A stretch of DNA of 64,000 nucleotides from an uncultured Tateyamaria sp. (GTDB lineage Bacteria > Pseudomonadota > Alphaproteobacteria > Rhodobacterales > Rhodobacteraceae): NCBI GenBank assembly GCA_947501275.1, contig CANMVD010000005.1, positions 62,001 to 126,000 on the forward strand. Direction: 5' to 3'. Shown piece by piece: positions 23,539 to 31,222 of this stretch (its first letter is position 1; every line of letters begins with the position of its first letter). Below the pieces are notes generated by a model, which saw nothing but the letters and a program-made list of their open reading frames with translations, did not search any database and had not been told where the DNA came from. Both the position numbers and the translations under genes were made by a program.

Positions 23539-24600
23539 TTATGCGTTGGGAGGCGCGCCAGCCCACGCGCGCTCCAGCAAGGCCCGCACGCCATCGGCGG
23601 TCACAGGGCGCGGGTTCCAATAGGGGTTTTGGGTCGCCAGCGTGACGACGCGTTCGATGTCATTTTTCTGCAATCCCAAATCTCGCAAGGCCAGAGGCGC
23701 GTCCAAACGCGCGGCGAAATCCCACAAGGCCTGCCCGGGATCAGAGCCCCCAAACAATCGCGCAACCGGAGCAAGGGCTGTTGCGGCCGCCTTGGCATTG
23801 GACGCCGTTGCATGTGGCAAGATGATCGCGTGTGTTTGCGCATGGGGCAGACCAAAGCTACCCCCAAGCGTGTGGCAAAGCTTGTGGTGCAGCGCCATGC
23901 CCACCTGCCCCAGCACTGTACCACATGCCCAAGTACCGCGCTGTGTGTCCTCGCGGGCTTGTAAATCGTCCGGGGTGTGCACGACATGCGGCAAGGCGGT
24001 GTGAAAAGCAGTCAGCCCTTCCATCGCCATGGCATCAGACAGTGCAGTGCGGTCGCGCGCATATAGCGCCTCAACCGCGTGGGCCATGGCGTTCAGTGCA
24101 CTGGTCACTGTCATTTCTCTTGGCAACGTCGCCACCAATTCGGGATCATAAAGCACGGATGCAGGCCGCAATTTGGGATCGCTGAGAGTGGTTTTCTTTC
24201 CTTCTTCCGTCTGGCCAAGGATGGGTGTGCATTCGCTGCCGGCATAGGTGGTCGGGACAGCAATGTGGTGCAGCGGATGGCGCAGCGCCAATGCCTTGCC
24301 CAAGCCGATGGTTGATCCGCCGCCCACCGAAACAACACAGTCCGCTGCGACACTGTGAAGATGGGCCAAGGCCTCTTGGGTCACCTCAACGGGCGTATGC
24401 ATCACAGCCTTGGCAAAAAGCCCAACAGCGCGCGTGCCCAAGGCCTCAACACATTCCATACCAAGATCGGATTGCTGTGCGGTGCTGAGCACCAGAACCC
24501 GCTTTGCGTCTACAGCATCCACAAATGCGGCGACTTCACGGCGCACGCCCGGTGCATAAACCACCGTTTGACCGCTGCCATGTTTCTCAGTGTCGCGCAT
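23539..24600 (-). CDS. Maleylacetate reductase
   Basis: A 353-residue iron-alcohol-dehydrogenase-family enzyme of the TfdF/MacA type, reducing (chloro)maleylacetate to 3-oxoadipate with NAD(P)H. GGGSTIGLGKALALR (nucleotide binding), PTTYAGSECTPILGQTEEGKKTT and HHKLCHTLGGSFGLPHAQTHAIILPH are characteristic of this clade. The ATG at 24600 follows GGGGAG; an upstream frame start at 24630 is rejected. Together with the monooxygenase it implies a catechol or hydroxyquinol route, but no intradiol ring-cleavage dioxygenase is encoded in this window. Confidence 0.9.
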   Translation of the reverse strand: MRDTEKHGSGQTVVYAPGVRREVAAFVDAVDAKRVLVLSTAQQSDLGMECVEALGTRAVGLFAKAVMHTPVEVTQEALAHLHSVAADCVVSVGGGSTIGLGKALALRHPLHHIAVPTTYAGSECTPILGQTEEGKKTTLSDPKLRPASVLYDPELVATLPREMTVTSALNAMAHAVEALYARDRTALSDAMAMEGLTAFHTALPHVVHTPDDLQAREDTQRGTWACGTVLGQVGMALHHKLCHTLGGSFGLPHAQTHAIILPHATASNAKAAATALAPVARLFGGSDPGQALWDFAARLDAPLALRDLGLQKNDIERVVTLATQNPYWNPRPVTADGVRALLERAWAGAPPNA

Positions 24601-24642
24601 ACGTCTCCCCGCCTGGAGACACAGTGTCAAAATCGGACGGGC

Positions 24643-24658
24643 CTATTGATCCAAATAG
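24643..24658. promoter_or_regulatory. Candidate LysR-regulator binding dyad
   Basis: CTATTGATCCAAATAG: perfect 5-bp arms CTATT/AATAG with a 6-bp centre, between the divergent lysR-type gene and the maleylacetate reductase gene (82-bp intergenic). Position and size fit a LysR-type recognition site, 25 bp upstream of the regulator start. Confidence 0.5.
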
Positions 24659-24682
24659 CCGCTGGCTACATAACTTGGCGTT

Positions 24683-25633
24683 ATGAAGATTGATCCGCGT
24701 CACCTCGAAATGTTGTTTGCGATCGTGCATCGCGGTGGTTTGACCGAAGGGGCAGATGTGTTGGGCAAGTCGCAACCCAGCGTGTCACGGTCCCTTGCGC
24801 TGCTTGAGACACGCATAGGCGCCCCACTGTTCGAGCCCGGTAAACGGCCGCTAAAGCCAACGGAACTGGGGGCGACACTGGCCGCTGAGGGGCGCAAGGT
24901 GTTTGAGGCCGGGCAACACGCCACCGGCCTGCTGGAACGGTTCACCACCGGAAAGACCGGTGCCGTACGTGTGGCTGGAACGCCGGTGTTCCTTGACGGT
25001 GTGATTTCCGGGATGATCGGCGCCTTTCAGGTCGAACACCCGGATGTGCGCATTGACCAAAGCTATGGGTATGCGTCTGATCTGTTGCCCAAGCTGGAAG
25101 ACGGCGCGCTGGATCTGGCCATTCTGCCCATGCGACACGGAGCGATCCCCGACGGACTTGTGGCCGAACAGATCCTGCCGGGGCGCAACGTCATTGCCTG
25201 TCGTGCCGGGCATCCACTGGTACGCCGGGGGGCGGTCAAGTTGAACGAGTTGGGTCAGTACCCATGGATTGCGCCACCCCCGGACAGCCCCCTATTTCAT
25301 GACCTGCGGCTGGTTCTGGACAGCGTTGGTGTGACCGACTTCAAGGTCAGCTTTTCGGGGGGATCGCTCAGTGCTGTGATCAGCATCCTGTCGGGATCAG
25401 ATGCGTTGACTGTGCTGCCCTTTTCGGTGGTGTTCATGATGCGGCGGCAAAAGCTGATCAGTGCATTGCCCGTTCGCATTGGCGATCCGGATCGCCATCT
25501 GAGTATTTTGCACAACACAGCCTTTGCCATGCGCCCTTCGGTCAAACGATTTGCCGCACATATCAAGGCGGAATTCCAGACCCTTGCAGGCAGCATCATG
25601 CGAGTCAGTCAGGATCAGGTGTGGCGCCCTTAG
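24683..25633 (+). CDS. LysR-family transcriptional regulator
   Basis: A 316-residue LTTR: N-terminal winged HTH (LEMLFAIVHRGGLTEGADVLGKSQPSVSRSLALLETRIGAPLFE), then the two-lobe effector-binding domain (GVISGMIGAFQVEHPDVRIDQSYGY...). Divergently transcribed from the aromatic genes across 82 bp, the standard layout for an activator of the maleylacetate reductase/monooxygenase genes. The inducer is probably a pathway intermediate such as a muconate or hydroxyquinol, but this is inference. Confidence 0.93.
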   Translation: MKIDPRHLEMLFAIVHRGGLTEGADVLGKSQPSVSRSLALLETRIGAPLFEPGKRPLKPTELGATLAAEGRKVFEAGQHATGLLERFTTGKTGAVRVAGTPVFLDGVISGMIGAFQVEHPDVRIDQSYGYASDLLPKLEDGALDLAILPMRHGAIPDGLVAEQILPGRNVIACRAGHPLVRRGAVKLNELGQYPWIAPPPDSPLFHDLRLVLDSVGVTDFKVSFSGGSLSAVISILSGSDALTVLPFSVVFMMRRQKLISALPVRIGDPDRHLSILHNTAFAMRPSVKRFAAHIKAEFQTLAGSIMRVSQDQVWRP

Positions 25634-25692
25634 GGCAGTTTCGGAAAAGCTAAACCTCTAAAACCTACCAAGAAACAGGAGATTACAGAGCG

Positions 25693-26451
25693 TTACGCCA
25701 TCAATTCCGCATGGATCTGCGCGAACAGCGTGGCGGCGTAATCAGCGTTCATGTGGGTATAATCCGCCAGTGTGGTCGGCACGTCGGCAGCCTTGCTGCG
25801 CTGCCGCGCATATTCGGGTTTGCTGAAGAATGGACTGTGCAGGTGATCAGGCGGCGCCGGGAACAACGATACGCCTTCGGCGTGGCATTGCGCTTGCACG
25901 GCATTGTTGAACAGCTGAAACAGATGCGCCAATTCCGGCTGACGCTGCAACTCTGCGAGAACGGGGCTGTGATCCACCGCTTCAATAGAGGGATAGGCGG
26001 TTTGGATAGTCATCAAATGGGCGTGACGCGGAAAGAACTGGCGCAATCTCAGGGCATAGGATTGCACGATGTCCGTAATCATGTCTGTGACGCACGGCAA
26101 AGACACCAATGGAAACCGCTCGTTCGCGGGACGCAGACCCAACACGTTGATCCCGGCAAGGCCGGTTAGCACGTGCATCATGTAAAAACTATGTGACGTC
26201 AGCAGAACCAAATCGAATGCGTCCAGATCAAGCGCATGCTCCCCATCCGGGTCGATCACTTGATCCGGCATTTCCGAAACAGGCATCTTCAGGTTCAGCG
26301 CCGTCCCCTTCAGGTGCTCTGACTGAAAAAACACCTCGTTCGGCAGACCAAAGTAGCTGAGTGATAGGTCCGGAAAACGCCCCTCGATTGCGGATTGCGC
26401 ATCTTTGAATGCGGTCAGGTGTGAGTTTCCAATGAAAGCGATCCGCGTCAC
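25693..26451 (-). CDS. SGNH-hydrolase-like protein of unknown substrate
   Basis: A 252-residue protein opening MTRIAFIGNSHLTAFKDA, the SGNH/GDSL block I position with G-N-S-H in place of GDS. LVLLTSHSFYMMHVLTGL and DYTHMNADYAATLFAQIHAEL (candidate terminal D/H block) support the fold. The substrate is unknown. It overlaps the GSCFA-domain gene by 4 bp (ATGA), so the two are co-translated and probably act on the same glycan or polymer modification. Confidence 0.7.
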   Translation of the reverse strand: MTRIAFIGNSHLTAFKDAQSAIEGRFPDLSLSYFGLPNEVFFQSEHLKGTALNLKMPVSEMPDQVIDPDGEHALDLDAFDLVLLTSHSFYMMHVLTGLAGINVLGLRPANERFPLVSLPCVTDMITDIVQSYALRLRQFFPRHAHLMTIQTAYPSIEAVDHSPVLAELQRQPELAHLFQLFNNAVQAQCHAEGVSLFPAPPDHLHSPFFSKPEYARQRSKAADVPTTLADYTHMNADYAATLFAQIHAELMA

Positions 26452-27512
26452 TTGGCAAATGCCTCAAGCAGAATATCCTCACATTCCACATCCCAGTCAG
26501 GCATGTCCGAAACCGTTTGGCGCTTAATCCCTTTTGCCGCCTTGTCCGTGCCGCCGTAGGAGTCCTCAAACACCTGCATAACACGTTTTACCCCGATCTC
26601 GGACGGAGTGCGCAGGTTGTCGGCAAAATGCGGGCCGCCCAGCACTGGCGTTGTGATGATTTCGTAAGACGGGAAGTAATCCACATCCCCGTGGCGCCGC
26701 AGCATCGTGTCGCAAACCGTGCGCAGCATCGCCTTTGAGGCAGTGGAGGCAAGCGCAACGTGCTGCGGCGTTGCCGTTGCCGTCAGCGGCACAGGTGAGA
26801 CAGTCAGCAGCAGCCGCATATCCGGATTGATGGCACGCAACATGTCCCGGACCCCCTCCATGTCGGCGCACACCTCCTCGTAAGTGAAATTCACGAAGTC
26901 GGCCGGGGTGTCAGCCATGGAGCCGGCAATTGTGCCGGGCGCCGTTGGCACCGTGCGCCCTGAGGATCGGTCGATCCACGCTTCGGTCAGGCCCAGCGTG
27001 AAAATCACACAATCTGCAGCGCAGAGCGCATCACGCACCGCCTCCAGATGTGCGGCCCTGGCCAGGGTAACCTCTTCAATACTGGCCAGACCCTTGGGTT
27101 CAACGCTTGGTCGCAAGGCATCAAAATACCGCCCCTCTCGTTCCCAGATAACGGGTTGAGGCGGGACTTCGACTGTTGCCTCAGTGATGAGTTCGCGAAA
27201 TTGGCGGGCAGTGTAGATGTTGCCATACCGCGCGGAATACTGACCATAACCATAGGATTTCGCGACACGCTGCGGGATCAATCCAGTTACATCTTCTTCG
27301 ACGATCACGCCCCAGCCAAGGGCCATCAATTTGCGATGCAGGTGCTGGGCAAAACAACTGCCCGCCGTCATCACCTGCGTGTCGGGCGTCAACGCGAAGC
27401 GCGGTTGATGCAGCGCCGCGATCGTGTCGGGCTTGCGCTCCACCACGGCAGAGCGCCAGAACGCATGTGCGGGCTGCTTGGCGTAAGGAGACGTATCCAT
27501 TGGATCTGGCAT
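26448..27512 (-). CDS. GSCFA-domain protein
   Basis: A 354-residue GSCFA family protein, related to SGNH hydrolases. The signature TAGSCFAQHLHRKL is near residues 49-62, and LTVSPVPLTATATPQHVALASTASKAMLRTVCDTML, YFPSYEIITTPVLGG and DNLRTPSEIGVKRVMQVF follow in family order. It is usually linked to polysaccharide or capsule decoration; no glycosyltransferase is adjacent here. First gene of a two-gene unit with the SGNH-like protein. Start ATG 27512; an ATG at 27500 is possible. Confidence 0.88.
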   Translation of the reverse strand: MPDPMDTSPYAKQPAHAFWRSAVVERKPDTIAALHQPRFALTPDTQVMTAGSCFAQHLHRKLMALGWGVIVEEDVTGLIPQRVAKSYGYGQYSARYGNIYTARQFRELITEATVEVPPQPVIWEREGRYFDALRPSVEPKGLASIEEVTLARAAHLEAVRDALCAADCVIFTLGLTEAWIDRSSGRTVPTAPGTIAGSMADTPADFVNFTYEEVCADMEGVRDMLRAINPDMRLLLTVSPVPLTATATPQHVALASTASKAMLRTVCDTMLRRHGDVDYFPSYEIITTPVLGGPHFADNLRTPSEIGVKRVMQVFEDSYGGTDKAAKGIKRQTVSDMPDWDVECEDILLEAFAK

Positions 27513-27563
27513 ATATGGAAATAGAGGCCTCCCGGTCGTTGATGTAAAGGCAAAACCACCGCC

Positions 27564-28490
27564 CTACCCCGCAGCACGCTCCGCTGCGATCAGGGCCTTA
27601 TACGCCGCACGCAGTTGCAAAAAGACCGGACCGGCAACGCCGCCGCTCATGGTGCGTCCATCAATTTCAAAAACCGGGGTCTGCGCGCCAAATGTGCCGG
27701 TCAAAAACGCTTCGTCCGCGCTGTATGTATCCACGAGCGAGTAGTTGCGCTCGTGCACTGCAATCCCTTCGGCGCGGCATAGATCAATGACCTTCTGGCG
27801 CGTAATGCCATTCATGCAGTAATCCCCTGAAGAGGTCCAAACCGCCCCCTTTTTCACGATGAAGAAGTTGCAGGCATTGGTTGTGTTCACAAACCCGAAC
27901 GGGTCCAGCATCAACGCTTCGTCCGCGCCTGCGCGCAGCGCATGGTTGAGCGCGATGATGCAGTTGAGTTTTGAATGCGAATTCAGTTTGGCGTCCTGCG
28001 TCAGAGGCAAGCCGCGGTGATGTGGAACAGTGTGCAGGCGAATGCCGCGTTTTATGACGCTGTCATCGGGCTTGGAATGTTCGGCAATGATCACGATGGT
28101 CGACCCGAACACGCTGAGATGGGGGTGTTGGAACGGTTTGGTTTTCCGCCCCCTTGTCACCATAAGTCGAATGTGCACATCATTCGTCATCTGGTTTGCA
28201 TCCAAAGTGTCCCACACCGCCGCTTTGAGCGCGGCACGGTCTAGCCCGACGTCGATTTCCGTGTAGGCGGCGGCCTCGAACAAGCGATCAAGATGGTCGT
28301 CCATGAACGGAATGAACCCGTCATAAAGGCGTAACCCTTCCCAAATGCCATCACCCAGCAAAAATCCACTGTCATAGACAGACACCATGGCCTCGGCCTT
28401 GGGGACAATCTGCCCGTCCACGTAAATCTTGATGTGGTCATTGCGCGCGTCTGCGGCGGCGTCATGAGTGGACACGTGATTGTCTTGCAT
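27564..28490 (-). CDS. Class IV aminotransferase (branched-chain or D-amino-acid type)
   Basis: A 308-residue fold-type IV PLP enzyme. IYVDGQIVPKAEAMVSVYDSGFLLGDGIWEGLRLYDG is the class IV start; the PLP Lys lies in AKLNSHSKLNCIIALNHAL; LDPFGFVNTTNACNFFIVK and YCMNGITRQKVIDLC complete it. The class includes IlvE, D-alanine aminotransferase and 4-amino-4-deoxychorismate lyase; sequence alone does not separate the first two. ATG 28490 follows AGGAG. Divergent from the aldose epimerase. Confidence 0.88.
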   Translation of the reverse strand: MQDNHVSTHDAAADARNDHIKIYVDGQIVPKAEAMVSVYDSGFLLGDGIWEGLRLYDGFIPFMDDHLDRLFEAAAYTEIDVGLDRAALKAAVWDTLDANQMTNDVHIRLMVTRGRKTKPFQHPHLSVFGSTIVIIAEHSKPDDSVIKRGIRLHTVPHHRGLPLTQDAKLNSHSKLNCIIALNHALRAGADEALMLDPFGFVNTTNACNFFIVKKGAVWTSSGDYCMNGITRQKVIDLCRAEGIAVHERNYSLVDTYSADEAFLTGTFGAQTPVFEIDGRTMSGGVAGPVFLQLRAAYKALIAAERAAG

Positions 28491-28586
28491 GGGGGCTCCT
28501 ATTTGTTGATGCACATCAGCGCGCGTCCGTCCTCGGGGTCAAGGACAAAGGTTTGCACCCGGGCTCAAGCTTTGTCATGGTCAGGA

Positions 28587-29495
28587 ATGTCTGATGTTCT
28601 GACCATTTCCTCTGCCGCATTGAAAGTACAGTTTGCACTGAACGGCGCGCGGATGCGCGGTGTGTTTCTGAACGGCGGGGAAAACCTGATCCTCGACGCA
28701 GACCCGGAGGAACATCCCGAATGGGTCGGAAGCTACGGCGGAACGATTGTAGGGCCGTTGGCGAACCGAGTGCGGGATGGGCGGGTCGTGATTGGTGACA
28801 CAGCCCACCAGATGCCCCAAAACGAAGGCAGCACGTGCCTGCACAGTGGTCCCGACGGTGTTCACGTGCGTCCGTGGACCGTGGTGGCTCATGCGCCGTC
28901 ATCGCTTACGTTGGCATGTGATTTGCCTGACGGTGCCTGCGGTTTACCCGGAGAACGGCATTTGGAGACCCATTGCGAGATCAGCGGCTCCAGCCTTGTC
29001 CTGACACTCACAGGCACAACATCCCGACCAACGGCCATGGCCCTGGCGCATCACCCCTACTGGCGTTTGGGCACGCAGCACCGTTTGCGCGTCGCGGCCA
29101 GTCGCTACCTACCCAAAGACGAATTGAACCTGCCCACCGGTGACATCAAGGATGTCACGGGTACACCGTATGATTTCCGCACATCGCGGGCCATCCCTCG
29201 TGACATCGACCACTGTCTGTGCCTAAACCAATCGAGCATGGGGAAGCTGTCGTCGGTCGCCACGTTGGATGGGTCGGGAGGAACGTCGCTCGATATCGCC
29301 ACAACCGAGCCGGGATTACAGGTCTATGGGGGCGCATTTCTGCCCACTATTGCCGGAACGCCAATCGCTCCGGGGGCGGGAATCGCGCTTGAACCGCAAG
29401 GATGGCCGGACGCGATCAACAATTCAGGCTTTCCCTCTGTTCTGATTACGCCGGATGCGCCGTACCGCCAAATTACACGGTACACCCTTCGATAG
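28587..29495 (+). CDS. Aldose 1-epimerase
   Basis: A 302-residue galactose mutarotase-fold enzyme interconverting alpha and beta sugar anomers. STCLHSGPDGVH and ALAHHPYWRLG contain the catalytic/binding His residues, DHCLCL the Asp region, and GIALEPQGWPDAINN the catalytic Glu. The ATG at 28587 begins MSDVLTISSAALKVQF; AGGA lies immediately before it, so an upstream TTG (28572) is possible. No sugar-uptake genes adjoin it. Confidence 0.88.
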   Translation: MSDVLTISSAALKVQFALNGARMRGVFLNGGENLILDADPEEHPEWVGSYGGTIVGPLANRVRDGRVVIGDTAHQMPQNEGSTCLHSGPDGVHVRPWTVVAHAPSSLTLACDLPDGACGLPGERHLETHCEISGSSLVLTLTGTTSRPTAMALAHHPYWRLGTQHRLRVAASRYLPKDELNLPTGDIKDVTGTPYDFRTSRAIPRDIDHCLCLNQSSMGKLSSVATLDGSGGTSLDIATTEPGLQVYGGAFLPTIAGTPIAPGAGIALEPQGWPDAINNSGFPSVLITPDAPYRQITRYTLR

Positions 29496-29604
29496 ATCCG
29501 CCGCCCGGACAAGTTCTTGGACACAAAATCGCCACATTTCAGCCGCATGCGCGGCAAACTCCTGTGCTGAGGTAATTGCGTAGCAGTCAAAGAAAGGCAT
29601 CGTT

Positions 29605-29697
29605 ATGCCAAAACAAACACAAAAACCAACGCCCAAACCGCAGCCCAGAAAAGAACCACAGCCAACGCCGATCTTTACGGACTACGCGAGCATCTGA
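29605..29697 (+). CDS. Possible 30-residue basic, proline-rich small protein
   Basis: ATG at 29605 after AAAGG (about 8 bp spacing) opens MPKQTQKPTPKPQPRKEPQP, then a short hydrophobic end TPIFTDYASI before TGA. The K/P/Q repeat character and good ribosome site suggest a real small protein, but it is short, unrecognised and untested. It occupies a 329-bp stretch between galM-like and tfoX-like genes that otherwise holds one hairpin. Confidence 0.35.
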   Translation: MPKQTQKPTPKPQPRKEPQPTPIFTDYASI

Positions 29698-29758
29698 GGC
29701 AAAAAGACCCCGGGAACACCGGTTGGGTACAAATTGTGGGCTTTTGCGCGCTGAGGTT

Positions 29759-29792
29759 TCACGCCGTTTAATTTGCCACTGGAACGGCGTGA
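29759..29792. promoter_or_regulatory. Hairpin upstream of the TfoX-like gene
   Basis: Perfect 10-bp arms TCACGCCGTT (29759-29768) and AACGGCGTGA (29783-29792) around a 14-nt loop, ending 31 bp before the start codon. No T-run follows, so it is more likely an operator or leader structure than a terminator. Confidence 0.4.
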
Positions 29793-29823
29793 CAGGCTTT
29801 GCATCCCGTCTTAAACTGACCGC

Positions 29824-30156
29824 ATGAGCACTCCTGTTTCCAGCATCCGCAACTTGGGTCCCATGATGGACGAAGCCTGTGCGAAGGCCGGTATTCCAGA
29901 TGCCGAAACATTGCAGAAATTGGGTGCAGATGAGGCATATAGCCGTCTCCTGCGCAACGGAACCAAGCCCCACTTTATCGGGTACTACGTCTTGGTGATG
30001 GGATTGCAGGGCCGTCCATGGAACGACTGCAAGGGCGAGGAGAAAAAAGCGTTGCGCAAACGCTTTGACGCGATCAAGGCGACATCCTTTGATCAGGAGT
30101 TGTCGAGTTTCGAACGCGTTCTGAACGAAATCGGCGTCATAGCAAAAAGCACTTAG
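29824..30156 (+). CDS. TfoX C-terminal domain protein
   Basis: A 110-residue protein consisting of the TfoX/Sxy C-terminal helix-hairpin-helix-like domain: SIRNLGPMMDEACAKAGIPDAETLQKLGADEAYSRLL. The N-terminal TfoX domain is absent. TfoX activates natural competence in gamma-proteobacteria; C-terminal-only proteins in alphaproteobacteria have no established role. It ends at a shared bidirectional terminator facing ndk. Confidence 0.85.
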   Translation: MSTPVSSIRNLGPMMDEACAKAGIPDAETLQKLGADEAYSRLLRNGTKPHFIGYYVLVMGLQGRPWNDCKGEEKKALRKRFDAIKATSFDQELSSFERVLNEIGVIAKST

Positions 30157-30250
30157 ACTTTCCTGCACCCAAAGATGGGCTGCAAATTGCTCCATCCCTT
30201 TGAAGACAAAGCAGCAGGCGCCAGTTGCATGTGCGTGGCATCACGCAAGG

Positions 30251-30280
30251 AAAAGGCGCGCCCAACCAGGCGCGCCTTTT
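30251..30280. terminator. Bidirectional terminator between the tfoX-like gene and ndk
   Basis: Perfect 12-bp arms AAAAGGCGCGCC (30251-30262) and GGCGCGCCTTTT (30269-30280), 6-nt loop. A-tract on the left and T-tract on the right let it serve both convergent genes. Confidence 0.9.
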
Positions 30281-30403
30281 AAGTTTTGTACTCGTGCAAT
30301 TTGGCAGGTTTTCGAACGAAATTTGGATGAACCTAGTCGCTTAACGTATTGAAATTGCGTTATTCAGTGAACGTCAGACGATCCAATTTATGCGAAGACT
30401 GTT

Positions 30404-30826
30404 TTAACCAACCAGTTCGAGACCGGAGAAGAAATAGGCGATTTCCTCGGCCGCTGTTTCTGGCGCGTCGGACCCGTGTACGGAGTTCTCACCCACACAT
30501 TGCGCGAATTCGGCGCGGATGGTGCCGGGGGCCGCATCCGCCGGGTTTGTCGCGCCCATGACTTCGCGGTTCTTTGTGATCGCGTTCTCGCCTTCCAGCA
30601 CCTGACAAACGATTGGCGCGGACGCCATGAAATCGCACAACTCGTCATAGAACGGACGTTCAGCGTGCACGGCATAAAACACACCGGCTTGTGCCTTGGT
30701 CAGGTGGATGCGTTTTTGTGCGACGATGCGCAGGCCTGCTTCTTCGAACTTGGCGTTGATCGCGCCTGTCAGGTTGCGGCGGGTTGCATCGGGTTTGATG
30801 ATGGAAAAAGTACGCTCAAGCGCCAT
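30404..30826 (-). CDS. ndk: Nucleoside diphosphate kinase
   Basis: A 140-residue enzyme transferring gamma-phosphate among NTPs and NDPs through a phospho-His. [18 protein letters not shown] at the N-terminus, [16 protein letters not shown] and the active site [20 protein letters not shown] (His117) are canonical. ATG follows AGGAGTG. Single-gene unit, convergent with tfoX-like. Confidence 0.97.
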   Translation of the reverse strand: MALERTFSIIKPDATRRNLTGAINAKFEEAGLRIVAQKRIHLTKAQAGVFYAVHAERPFYDELCDFMASAPIVCQVLEGENAITKNREVMGATNPADAAPGTIRAEFAQCVGENSVHGSDAPETAAEEIAYFFSGLELVG

Positions 30827-31222
30827 GGGATCACTCCTGTTTGCACGGCGAGGCCGCCGTATTGAATTGCGCGCCGCCTAACACGACCTGTCGCGGCGGA
30901 AAAGTGGATTATTGCCGCAACCGGAAATACAGCCCATTTGTCACCCCGTGCCGGGCCGTCAACATCTGCGCAGAACGCGCAAGGCAGACACCTATTTACA
31001 AGGCGCGCGCGGGCCTCGTTGAATGCAACGTCGCGCATTGGAGCCAGACACGCCAATATTGCCATGGATCGCAACGCGCGGCGCTTGATACTCCGGATGG
31101 TTCGTTACAACGGTCCTTGGGCCCGTTGCCTCCCATGCCCTGTACCACCCGTGGTGACATCACGACAATAAGTGCACCGGCCCGCATTGACTTGGGACGA
31201 TGACTGCTGCAGTCGTCGCGCC
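30827..31222. other. Divergent intergenic region ndk / ABC-F
   Basis: About 400 bp with no credible coding frame. It must contain the ndk promoter on the left; GC-rich short dyads are present, but no recognised riboswitch, repeat or RNA gene was seen. Confidence 0.5.
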
